From Thunnus maccoyii (taxonomy: Eukaryota > Chordata > Actinopteri > Scombriformes > Scombridae): a stretch of DNA of 64,000 bases. The notes beneath the pieces are model-generated. The model was given only the letters and a program-made list of their open reading frames with translations, did not search any database and was not told the DNA's origin. Every line of letters begins with the position of its first letter. Position 1 is the first letter of the stretch. Both the position numbers and the translations under genes were made by a program. The DNA is taken from assembly GCF_910596095.1 (NCBI RefSeq), contig NC_056553.1:18809725-18873724 (forward strand), given 5' to 3'. Shown in pieces: positions 48,866-61,110 of this stretch.

Positions 48866-49991
48866 ACACCTTTAAAAAAACAAATCTATAACCCAACCTG
48901 GCTGAGACAACAAGTGGTGCTAAGCTAACAACAAAAACTTTATTCACACATGTATTTCCAAACTGCTGTGATGAGATGTGCTGTAAATGATTCCAGAGAC
49001 TGTCTGTCAACCTCAGCTACTGCCCCTTGTGGATACTGCCTGTTGTATACTGAATATATATTTTTATAGTTTATAGTCTGTCTGCTTTTATTGGCTATAT
49101 TTATTTATTTATTTACGTTTGCCAATGCACATTAGTTGTAAAAGCAGACAGAGATTATCCACCATTATAACAATTTATAACAATCACTGAAAGTAATGCT
49201 GACTATATAATATTTGATTGATTTGATCTCCGTCTATATCTACTTAAATAAATAATATCCAGCTCACTTATAGTTGCATCCTGTCAGTTATATTCTGTCC
49301 TGTTTGTTTGTTGTGTATCTGTCTGTCAGTTTTGTGTTGGTACACTAGGAGTTAAGGACCAGACAGAGAGAGAGAGAGGTGCTAACTAATCCAGTTAGCC
49401 AGACAGTGACATTGCGAGGGGGTTAATTAACTAAGTGATTTGTGTGGTTGGAAACTCTACAGCCAGAAGTGACTGAAATAACCTCAGCACAGGCTAATTT
49501 TGTTAGCTAATTTAAACCGTGACTTACTATAATAATTCATATGTTATCACATAATTGATTATGTTATATTGAAAAATGCATTCAATTCTGTGTTGAATGT
49601 AGAGGTAAAGCAGAGAACTGACATTTATTTCAGTAAGATTAATGGCAAAAAGAGTAACCAGTTTGTAATAATAGCAATAACTCTGATTATCAAACCTTCA
49701 GTACTGTGACTGGGTGTAATTATTATTAAGAAGACATGTTTGTATTCCATATCAACTATCGCCATTACTTATGTGCCAATAAATAAATGGTCCATGTTAA
49801 ATTGCCACTTTGCTGGCAAGAAGACAGTTGTCTTGCGTGACACTGATTAGTGGCACTGATAGCTGATCTGTTGACTCTGGGAGAAAGAGCACTCCCCTTT
49901 ACAGGGAATTAATGGGCCTTAGGAATAAATTACCGCAGTCTGTTGTTTGGATGTGAGGCGTGGACTACTGTGGGTCATGGGATTCTTGTAA

Positions 49992-49997
49992 GGATTA
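49992..49997 (-). promoter_or_regulatory. Possible CRX/OTX homeodomain site upstream of cngb3 copy B
   Basis: GGATTA (TAATCC on the minus strand) sits about 80 bases upstream of the copy B start codon. The match to the photoreceptor homeodomain consensus is exact, but a hexamer alone is weak support. Confidence 0.22.
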
Positions 49998-50077
49998 GTG
50001 ATCCATGGAAAAAGGGGTCTTCAGGAGGAGAAGTGGATGAGCAGGTCTGTTCGCTGTAGTCCACACACAACCGCACC

Positions 50078-53000
50078 ATGTTCAGCAGGTTGAAAAGGTT
50101 GATAAGGGCGCCCGAGCCTCCCCCTGCTCCAGCCGCTGCCCCACCTTCTGCAGCAGCTCCACCAGCGAAGGTAAGGCCTCGACTACTATTATTACCTTTG
50201 AAAATTCAAGAAACTAGAATAGAAATGTACTTTTGAAAACATTTGTTTTACCTTGACATTTGTAAAATCAATGCATTTTACTTGCTAATTTTATAAAATT
50301 GTTAATATTTATCAGCTGCCCCCTGAACAACTGTCTGGCAGTTTTCTTACATGCAAATATTAAGTGAATCAGCTTTTGTATTTTCTTCTTGTTTGTCACA
50401 CACATGTTGTTTTAAGGTAAACAGTAAGAGCCTCTGAAGCAGCTTGGCACTGATAAAAACAGTTGTTGTTGTAGCCTCAGCAAAGAGGCTGGGCCTAGAT
50501 GAGCAAAGTTAAGAAGGGAAAGACAAGAATTAATTGCCAGGGTCATTGTGTGAATTAGCAAATATCAAAACTGAAGCCTGGGTCTGGATTTGTTGTAGTA
50601 GCATTTTCAGCATTTTTAGATGCACTTGCAACAAAATAAGTCATACAACCGGGTCCTACTCTGTCTCATAATTTGTCTCTCTCATTTTCGTCTGTTCGCT
50701 ACTTCGTTATTTTGTCTTTCCAGGAAGAAAAGCCTCCTGAAAAGAAGGATGAAAATGAACCGCCAAAGAAGGAGGATGAAAAGAAAGAAGAGGAAAAGAA
50801 AGAGGAGCCAAATAAAGAGGAAGAAAAGAAAGAAGAGGAGAAAAAAGAAGAGGAGAAGAAGAAAGAGGAAGAACCCAAAAAGGAAGAGCCGAAGCCAGGT
50901 TAGAAGTCTTGCTTTATTTAGTCTAACTCCATCCATCCATGTTCAGTTTTATACTGATTATAATGTTTGCATGCTTGTTTTCCAGTAACGCCAGATTACG
51001 CTTAGTGTTACATGTACATTCTTTACACAGACCTGTACAGACCAGGATTTGGTGTTATTTTCTATGCTCTATATTAGTTTTTGTGGAACATTGTGTTGTA
51101 TTGGACTCTCTTTATACACTTTGATTTTAAGTTTTGCTAAATGGAATGACATGGTCATGAACTGAACCATATCGAGTGAACCAGTGAACTCTTATTTACT
51201 GACTGGAAATGCAGCACCTTTCTTCATAAATATAATGCAGAAACTATCAACAACTTACTGACATAAACGCATGATGCAAACATTCTTATGTAATGGCAAG
51301 TCTTTCGGTGCACAGAAATGCAAAAAATGTTGACACTCAAGTTTTATTACAGTGATGAAATGGTGTGTGAGTGTGAAGAACACTATGCTGTAAATTACAT
51401 GCATGGAGACTAATGTCATATTTTATCAGTCTGCAAAAATCAGATGAGGATCAATCTTTTTTTTTTTTTTACAACAACACTGGTATATAATGCAGAAATG
51501 AGTGATTTCAGGTTATGAGGGAACTGTTAAGCAGTTGGTTCACTGTGTTGTTCTTTTTGTCTCGGGTATTAATAGCTGCTGATATTAGTATTAAATTTCA
51601 TTTTTTAGAAACAGATTAAAATATCTTGCTATCATTTTCTTACAGCTCCAGCTCCTGCCCCTGCTCCAGCTGCTCCAGCTGCTCCAGCTGCAGCAGCAGG
51701 TGCTGATCCTGCCAATCCAGAGGGGGCTGAAGGGTAAGAACACATCATGCACCTAAAGAAATGACTGATCAGATGACAAACTAAAAGTCAGCATATAATA
51801 TTATTTTTAGTACTGATGACTGAATTAATTTGCCATTCATCTGTCATCTTAAGCTTTCAAAACTCACTTTTTTTTTTGCTTTGCTTTGACTGTTCTCATG
51901 GGACTCATATTCAAAATTAGATTTCGGGCATGAAAAGAAAGCATGAGCCCTTCCATAAAGTAAGCAGGAAAGCAGGAAAGCAGGAAAGTGCCATTTTGGA
52001 AACTAATTGAATGATAGTACAAGTGTTCAACTCAAGCATTAACTGCTGTGGAGACCAGATGACAGATGGTCATCTGAAATTGTCGAGGTTGAGAAGTTGT
52101 AAAAAAGGCTTAAAAAGGAGCGCTGACATCTGTGCACAGATAAATGTGGGAGAAGAAGATATATTATCTCTGAGCTGAATGTTTATGTTGGATATCAGAT
52201 GTTTTATTTCCTACTGATCTCACAGATCATACTTCAGTATGATTTTTTTTTAATCTGACTTGAGACCATTTTATCCAGAGAATGTTAGAAAATCAGGATT
52301 CTACACAGAGATTGGATAATCACAACAATTATCTTCTCTTGCCGTACAACAAATAATTCATAAATCAACAAAACCTTTCCATTATGTGTCATTGGACCAT
52401 CTTGTTCAATAAGTGTTTGTTAGTCAGTGTTAGTGATGAGTTACTTTGTTTGCCTGTTTGAGTAAGAAGAAGATGACAGAGAATAATTGTTTATTACTGT
52501 TGATAAAAGAGACGATTGCTGGATTGGGAAAACCTGCACAATTTAACACCTAAATTTGAAGAATGTTTGTATTTTCAGCTGATATAGTTGGTACTGCATC
52601 AGGGCAGTGGTGGAAGAAGTACTGACATTTTTACTTAAGTAGCAATACCTCACTGAAAAAATCGCTTATTATTACCTCTGAAATGTAGTGTAGAAGCAGT
52701 ATAAAAATGCATAAATTGCAAATACTCAAATAAAGCACAAGTACTTCAAAACTGTACTTTGGTACAGCACTTGACAACACTCTGCACTCTAACAATCTTT
52801 CAGGTCTTTTGTGTTGCCTCCAGGCTGAGATCATATGAGATTAAATTCACTGAGCTCTGTTTGAGACAGGAAGAGGATGTTTTAAACATATATTTTAAGC
52901 ATTTAAATCACCACTCAACATTATAGATGCATTAAGCAGTGCCGTTTCTATGTCTCTAGTCACTGTATTCAAAATACAAGTACTGTGATACTAGCTGAGA

Positions 53001-56000
53001 CTGTAGTAGTGATTAAGAGCTACGCAAATAAACTTGACTTGGCTGAGAATACTTTGATCCTGCTTGAGGTTGAGCTCTGTCCATTTTAGGAACTCCTCAT
53101 TAGTTTCTAGGAATCATCGTAGCGTACTACATCAGCTTCAGACAGCTTACATGGACAAGCTGTCATTTAACTTCAAATGATTTGACTTTAGGCACTGGGA
53201 CTAGGGACTGTTGCTCCAGTCTGACATCCAAATGTCAACATCTTGTATTTACTTTCCAAACAGGATACATTAATCCTTTTCATGTTATTGTGCAGACTGA
53301 CTCTATATAACTCCCCACATATTATTTTATCTTTCCTTACAATAAGACACAGTGACTGTACGCACTGCAGTAACAGCAGCCACAATAACACCGTGACTTG
53401 CAGCCTGTGACTCCTAAAGTAGGAAAGGAGATTAGGAGCTTAGCAGTATTTGTGACTGAGATAGAGACAGCATTCACATGCAAGTTGGAGAGTTGATATA
53501 TTGTTTTTCTGATAATGATTTATATTATTTTTTTGCAAGACAGCTTCAGCTGAAATAGTCTTGTCTAAAAGAGAAAGAAAAATTATCTTAATCATATTTT
53601 CTCTTAGAGGTTTAGTTAAAAGTGGAACAGAAATCCAACCTGTTTGTGGTCTCGCCAATGTTTGGCCTCTTAAAGAGGTGATGTAGGGTAGTGTGTCCGC
53701 GTGTTTTTTCTTCTACTACAGATGCTCAATAGTGATAATTATAACATGAACTACACTGTCATACCTGATAATGTTATTGAGAATAGAATACTCATTAACT
53801 GAGAATGCTCTCTTCTGGTTTATAAAAAGGAAATTCTTATTTTAGCAAAGTAAACCTCCCTGTTCTTTTTGTCCCTCTTCTCTTCTTTCCTTACAGCTCT
53901 TATTATCATTTTTATATTATTATATTTTATATTTAAATATTATTTCTCTCATTAGGACCCTTCTCTTCCCTCCCATATAATTCAGTGTCATCTTGTCTAT
54001 GGTATTCCTTAATTCGTCTTTCTTTTTTGATTTGTATTCCTGTTTTCAGTGAAGAACGCCCTCCGACTCCACCTGTTGTCTACACCCGTTACACAGATGA
54101 CTGCCTCAGATTTGTGATCAAGAAGTTAAGAGAGCGGACGCAGACGCTCAAAGAGAAAGTCAGCGACCCGTATGCCACTTCTCCGGAGATCACCCCACCT
54201 GTCAGTAAGTAATGGCGAAAACAACCCAATGCATACATACAGAAAACAAACCCACAAAGAAGTGCCATTTAACAAGTCATCATTCTGTTCTGTTCAGCGC
54301 CCATTCTGAGGAAGGAGGACTACATCAGATTGAAGGAGGAGGAGCGCATCGCAAAAGAGGAAGCGGATAAGAAGAAGGCAGAGGAGGCGGCCAAAAAGGC
54401 AGAGGAGAAGAAGAAAAAGGATGAGGAGAAGAGGCTGGAGGCAGAGAAGAAAGCTGAGGAGGAGAGGCTGGCAGAGGAGGCCAGGAAAAAAGCCAAGATC
54501 CTCCCGGACATCAACTGCTCCTGCTTCGAGGTCCTCCTTCTTCCCATAGAAGAGAAGATGGATACGATCCTGGGGACCACCATAGATCCTTTCACAGGTG
54601 GGTGAGCTCATTGCAGGCTAAGTAAGTAATGAGATGCATAAAAATACTGAAATCTGTGTGTTTGTCTCTGCAGATCGTCGGTACATAAGCTGGTTGACTT
54701 TCGTAGCGGTGGCATACAATTACAACGCTTGGTTTTGCTCTGCCCGACTGGCCTTCCCTTACCACAACCCCTTTATGAACCCCTTCTGGATAACTTGTGA
54801 CATTCTTAGTGACGTAGTGAATGTTATTGACATTGTGGTTTGGCAGCCTCGGCTTCAGTTTGTCAAAGCCGGAGACATTATTGTAAGTCACAATATCATT
54901 ATTGTATTTTGTGTTCCACACACATTCTGAATGTTATCACTGTATATAATTAACATAAATACTTCTATACTTTGCAGAAAGACAGAGTCTTGACTAAAGA
55001 ACATTATCGGAAATCGCAGCGATTTAAGGTGAGAATGTAATATGACCAAATCAAATTACAGAATTAAACAAACTTGTTGTGAAACATAACCAAATTTCTG
55101 TTTTTCCTCTTTTTGTAGACTGATATGATCAGCATCATCCCCTTTGACCTTCTCTGCCTGTATTTTGGATTCTCTTCTATATTCCGACTCAACCGCTTCA
55201 TCAGGGTAGGCAGGCAGCTGATTATTTTTAACTGAAGATGTAAATGAAGAAAAACAGGGATTTTTGTTTGTGTGACTTCATAGCTCCTGTTCAGTTTCTC
55301 CTCTTTTATTCCTTGTGTGTTCTAGATTGAGTCTTTCTTTGAGTTCAGTGATCGACTGGAGAGTATCATGGCAAAGGCCTACATCTGGAGGTAAATGCTT
55401 GTGGAGTAAATACAGGAGTAAAACAAGCCTCCATGGAGATTAACACTGATTTTATTGAATTCTTAGTACAAAGGCTAAATATTTTTTTTTTTATTGTTAG
55501 GAATATGAGTGGGCTCTGTTGCTAAATTGTTTGGATTAAAGATTGGCTTTTGAACATCATCCATATTATGTTGAATTAATTATTATAAAATTTTCTTCAC
55601 ATTATACATCTTCTGCTGATTTCATGGCAATATACAGTGTATAAAGTACCAGTCAAAAGTTTGGACACACTTTCTCAGTCAAGAGAATAGGAAGGTGTTG
55701 GAACTGCATTGGCTATTGATTCCCACATGGATCAGTGATATTTTATCTAATCTACCTCATCTATTATTGTCTTTTTCTATTGCTCTCTTTCTGATGCAGA
55801 GTGGCTCGCACCACAGGCTACCTGCTTTACATGCTGCATATCAATGCCTGTATATACTATAGTGCCTCAGTATACCAGGGTCTGGGAAAGACCTTATGGG
55901 TGTATAGTGGAAAGGGCTCAGCGTACGTACTTTTTACATTTGTCTTGTTTATGTTTGTGATATTTATGATTTAAGGGCCATTAGTGGCATTGTTAGAGTT

Positions 56001-59000
56001 CTCCATGGTGCTTTCACGCCGACATTCAGGCCAAGTGTCTCTGTCTCTCTCCGTGGTGCTGAAACACTGTGAGCCCATCCCTCTTTCAGCCTCTGTCCAT
56101 GGTGCTGAAAATGTCATTTAGTCTCTCTATGGCTGCATCTGAAATCACTATTTTCACTAGTTTGCCATTTTATTAAAGTGTCCAAATTTAAGCTCTATAC
56201 AGCACATCAAAAATTCACACAGTGGAATGAAAAAAGTAGCATCCATCGTATGTACACTGCTTCCCAATCCCACAATTCAACAAGTCACAATTTATAGATA
56301 TGAAAATTCCAGTCATAATTACTATAGAGTAAATTACTGAGTATCCATTATATCAGGGGCAGTTGGAGTGATGCCAGATGCAGCCTATCTGTCTAGCTGG
56401 AGCACCTGTAAATGCCCTAACAACCACAAGCATCATTTAGTCATGCCCTTCCAACCACCCAGAATACCATAGCAACCACCTACTGACACCCAAGAAACCT
56501 TGCTAACACAGAGAAAGCAAGATTAATGTGGCAAACACCTAGCAATACCATACCAACCATTTAGCATCACCTCAGCAAAAACCTAATCTGATACAGCTTT
56601 ATTTAAGAAGGAAATGTGTAAACTTTCTTCAGAAAATGTACCCTTTACCAGTGTTACACCATCACTGTTTTTATGTATTATGTACCCTTTAATGATTCCA
56701 TATATTTCTCTAAATGCACTGTGACATTCCCCTGTCATATGGGTTGTATGTGTTATTGAAAAGAGCAAAACATAGCATGAAGGTACTATAGTGTCTTTTT
56801 ATTAAAATGAAATAAAGATGCTTTGCTGCATGTTGTCTGTGTTTTTTCACTCTTTACTGTCCTTCCACAGGTACCTGCGTTGTTATTACTATGCTGTGCG
56901 CAGTCTGATCAACATCGGGGGTCTTTCAGAGCCTGTAACCATCTTTGAGATTTGCTTTCAGATGGCTAACTTTTTCATTGGTATCTTTGTGTTCTCCAGT
57001 TTGATTGGACAGGTAGGAGGATTCATAAATCTATCATGTGGCAAATGTTCGAGGATCTTAGACCAGTATATTTGTCCCTGTCATTCAGTGTGTTACTAAG
57101 TACTCTTATCTATTCTTAATGCACTTCTTATCAAAAGCTTTTCTCTGCAATTGTAGAACATATTTTAATTTAATTTCTTTTCAACACTCTCCCTTTCTTT
57201 CTTTCCTTCTTTCAGATGAGAGACGTCATAGGAGCAGCAACAGCAGGTGAGACATATTTCCGGGCAAATATGGATGAATGCGTTGCCTACATGAACACCT
57301 ATACGATCCCCAGGCATGTCCAGAACAGAGTCCGGACCTGGTACAACTACACTTGGGCTGCTCAGGGCATGTTGGGTGAGTCTTTTCTTTCTTTCTTTAT
57401 TAGGATTAGCACCAGCATTGCATTGGCTATTCTTCCTGGGGTCCACCACACATACAGTCATACACACTACACTATACATATACACTATAATCACATAAAC
57501 ACGAGAAACAAAACAGCTCATCTCATAGGATGAACAATCAAGTACCTATAGAAGAAAAACAAAATTGTCATCTGTTCAACAGGAAAACACTAGTTTACTA
57601 GTTTACTAGTTTACAAACACACACAATTCAATTATGGTTCCTGAAATGTTTGGAGATACTATTTAACGATATTTTAAACCTATCTTTTGTATTTTTTTAA
57701 CAATATGCACTGGCAATGAATTCCACCTGCTAATGGCTCTGTACATTACTGTTTTCTGTATCATATATGTTTTGCTTTAGGCAACATGAACCTTCTTTCT
57801 GTTGCATATTGATTTTGATAATTGTGTTGAACAAACTGAGAAAATAATCGTTCATATAATATCTTTGGTGCTCTTGTCACCAGTATACTTCTGATTAAAC
57901 TTAACAAAGCATAGGTGGATCTCTGACTGACAGCCCAGTCTGTCATGTATGTCTATCTGTAAGAGCACTGTAAAGCACAACATGCAGATTTATTTTGAGC
58001 TACTTGTAATTTTTTTTTAATCTGTTTCATTGAAGCACTGGATCAAATCATGAAACACTAACCAATCTGTTACAGAACTAAAGCATTTAGAACTTGTCTG
58101 ATGACATGTGGTGGCATAGCTTTTAAAACTTTACTCAGTCTCAGAGCACTTTATCCCAGAAACCTGATGAGACACTAAAACTCTACTCAAAACCAAACTG
58201 ATGAAACTCTTATAAGATTAGTTGATGCATAATGCAGGATACAGTACTACAGAAAACTGGAGAGGACATGTGTTGTGTTTACTATCTTCCTTTGTCTGTT
58301 TTTCTCATGATCACAATTTTGTTATCTTGACAGAACAAGCTGTGCTTTGTTGTGGTCACAAAATCACAAATCAAAGATCAGTAAATAGTAATACACACTG
58401 ATTTTTTGTAGGGCCTCTTCAGGCTTCCATACTGCATTACTGCATTTCAATTAAGAATTCCTTTAAAAAAAAAAAAGGCAAACCTGTTGGTGGGATGACT
58501 GAATAATGATGAAGTATCATTTACCTGCTGCCACGTTTCTCTTATCCTTGTTTCCTTGCATGCAAACACGTTGTCACCTTCAGATGAGTCAGAGCTGCTG
58601 GACAAGTTGCCTCTGGTGATGAAAACGGCCATCGCTGTGGACATCAACCTGGCGACTTTCCAGAAGATTGCACTGTTTCAGGTGTCGTAACATTCACTGT
58701 GTTCTTGCATTAGAGCTGGGAAACCAGCCTGTGTCAGGACTGTTGACAAGAAGACAAACTAAACAATCAGCCCACAGTCATGAAATCATATGACATTGTT
58801 TTAAAAGTTTACCCTATTTTTCTGTCAAGACACATTGGCTGAGAAACAATGAATGTATTTGACTACTTAACCTAAATATGGAGTCAAACAGCATGATAAT
58901 AACTGTAGCATACTGATATTGTTTCTTCCAGGGCTGTGACCAGCAGATGTTGGTGGACATGTTGCTGAGGCTCAAGTCTATTATCTTTCTACCAGGAGAT

Positions 59001-60605
59001 TTTGTTGTGAAGAAAGTGAGTATTTGTGAGAGCGTGTCCGTCTCAGTGTGAAACAGTTGGATAAAAAGATTGTTAAACTATGGTGATGATCATGAAGTAA
59101 ACAACCAACAATATGACCGAGGTTTTGTGATCTGAGTGTAATGCTGACCTGTGTTTCCATCTTGCGCTCTCCTCTGCAGGGTGACATCGGTAAAGAGATG
59201 TACATCATCAAGAGTGGAGCGGTGCAGGTGGTGGGAGGACCTGACAACAGTATTGTGTTTGTCACACTGAAGGCTGGCAGTGTATTTGGAGAAATCAGGT
59301 TAGTCTGCAGGAGCATTTACTAATCATGATGTACAGTACAGTGTAAGGGATGACACTTATTGGCATGATAATTATAATATATTTGCTTTGGTCAAATCTT
59401 GTGCCATCATATTTTTCTTATCTTAAAGCTAAATTACACCAAATTTTAACATTTACAAGTCTGTTTTAAGCAAGAGGGTGTAGTAAGAATAAATTGATTT
59501 GCAAGCTTAAAATGCTGTACCTTTGTTACAATACGGGCATATTAGCATGTTATAAAGATGCTACTTGTATCAAAGTATGAATAACCTACATCCTGCAAAT
59601 TAACTTATGTTTTCTGAACAGTATCAACTTAACAAAAGCAGTGCATATCACAGGGCTGTTGCATTAAATTGTATTATATTGTGTGTTCGTTGTTTGTCCC
59701 ATGCGTTTCCAAATTGTACGGAATGCCAACACCGACTTTTTTTGTTAGCTGAGTGTTCTACCCTTAATGACCAAAAAATTCATATCAAACCAATTCTGTG
59801 TTAACTGTCATGGACAAGTGGTTTATTTCTGCTTCCATCTCCCACAGTTTACTACAGTCTGCCAAAGATGGTGGAAACAGGCGCACAGCAAACGTTAGAG
59901 CACATGGCTTCGCTAACCTCTCTGTCCTGGAGAAGAAGGACTTGTTTGATATTCTCGTCCACTACCCAGAGTCTCAGAAAGTGTTGGCCAGGAAGGGAAG
60001 GTGAGTCATGTTCTAACTGTGCTTGCGCAACAGAAAGAAGAGTTTTAGTCAGATTTTCCTTAAGTATGCAAAGGATTTATTGTGATTATGGCTGTTTTAG
60101 TGAATTTTTTTAAAACATCAGTCAAATCCTTGTTATACTACTGTACATAAGATGCAGCTTGTTAAGGATTGTGTGTGTATGTGTGATTGTAAAGGAAACT
60201 GATCAAAGCCAAAGGCCCTGCAGGTGCTAAAACAAACGAGGAAAAGCAGAAAGGACTCACCCTCTTTGGACCGAAACCACCAACACCAAAGCTGCTCAAA
60301 CTCTTTGGCAATATGCGCAAGGTAAGTTTTCACACTGAGGCAACATTCTTCATAGAGAGATAGCTGCTGAGTAGCAGGTGGTGTGATTTAGCAGTAAACA
60401 ATTTGAAATAAGCCTGAATTTGTCAATTTTTGGAAGCTAAGTAATTAAGTAAATACCTTTTCACTTTTTAGAAAAAGTATTTACTTAAATACAGTTTTAG
60501 AACATTAAATCTACCAGAGAAACTGATGAGCCTCTAGTATAGTATTAACTTTGTGTCTTTTTTTTGGTCTTTTGTCCACAGAAAAATGCAGCGGAAAAGA
60601 AATGA
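50078..60605 (+). CDS. cngb3: Cyclic-nucleotide-gated channel beta-3 subunit, tandem copy B (complete, 18 exons)
   Basis: This is the second cngb3 gene, starting 1.5 kb after copy A in the same orientation. Coding exons: 50078-50170, 50724-50898, 51646-51733, 54050-54204, 54298-54597, 54674-54882, 54978-55028, 55119-55205, 55326-55390, 55800-55922, 56871-57012, 57216-57375, 58584-58681, 58932-59015, 59180-59298, 59848-60000, 60195-60321, 60582-60605. GT-AG junctions are phase-consistent and give 750 residues. Exons 4 and 6-16 have the same lengths and phases as copy A, so they are direct duplicates. The start MFSRLKRL has an A at -3. Exon 2 encodes a Lys/Glu-rich segment absent from copy A, exon 3 a shorter Pro-Ala tract, and exon 5 a second Lys/Glu coil. 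S1-S6 occupy about residues 272-496, with filter IGGLSEP. The cyclic-nucleotide-binding domain (about 583-700) keeps FGEISLL and NRRTANV. No alternative pore exon is visible in its intron 10 (55923-56870). Confidence 0.94.
52603..52790. repeat. Dispersed fish repeat with AAGTACTT/AAATGTAG units, in cngb3 copy B intron 3
   Basis: CAGTGGTGGAAGAAGTACTG, TTTTTACTTAAGTAGCAATA and TCTGAAATGTAGTGTAGAAG belong to a very common teleost repeat with GTACTT-rich ends. Confidence 0.6.
55625..55700. mobile_element. Tc1-like terminal inverted-repeat fragment in cngb3 copy B intron 9
   Basis: TACCAGTCAAAAGTTTGGAC followed by ACACTTTCTCAGTCAAGAGA resembles the end of a common fish Tc1 family. Only this terminus is visible. 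Confidence 0.6.
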
Positions 60606-61104
60606 GATATGTGATACTTCTGAGCTTCAACATTTCACATTTGAATCACTTATGTTCCACTTTTCATTGGCCACTGAAAGGCTCACAAGGCAACAGATTC
60701 ACAAGGAGAGTTGTGACATTGTTCACTTGTTGCAATTTCTAGTCCATTCCAACACCAAAGCTTTCAGATAAATGATGTGACAGTCTTTAGCACAAACATT
60801 TAACTGAAACCAATGAGATGTAATGAAAAGTTGCAGAAACTGAGTGGAAATGTAATTATAATCTAATAATATTCACCTTGTAAACTTTTTGCTTTAGATA
60901 TAAAGAAATGTCTAAGTTTCGATTGATTAGTGCCAGTAGCCAAATCTTTGTATGTATATTGTAAATTGTGCTTCATTTTTCACACAAAAGAGGACATCTT
61001 TACTACAAAATGTGTTGTTTTGTTACCTCAGGATGAGCTCTTTCACACGCCAGACTGTGATCCTGTCTGTAGTTATTTAGTTTGGACTCTGGAGTTTGTT
61101 TTTT

Positions 61105-61110
61105 AATAAA
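61105..61110 (+). terminator. Candidate polyadenylation signal of cngb3 copy B
   Basis: AATAAA lies 500 bases after the copy B stop codon, in an AT-rich, otherwise featureless 3' region. It is the first canonical hexamer I noticed there. Confidence 0.4.

Larger units (their letters stand above)
48592..50077. other. Intergenic spacer between the two cngb3 genes; must hold the copy B promoter
   Basis: This 1.5-kb stretch has no exon I can support. It should contain the copy A 3' UTR and the copy B promoter and 5' UTR. Sites of the CRX/OTX type are visible: TAATCC near 49387 and GGATTA at 49992-49997, about 80 bases before the copy B ATG. CRX binding sites of this kind control many photoreceptor genes, but such hexamers are common by chance. 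Confidence 0.4.

Noticed and set aside
55923..56870. Search for an alternative pore exon in copy B intron 10
   Set aside because: I found no frame resembling YL-C followed by an S6-like segment; only unrelated AT-rich and repeat-like sequence.
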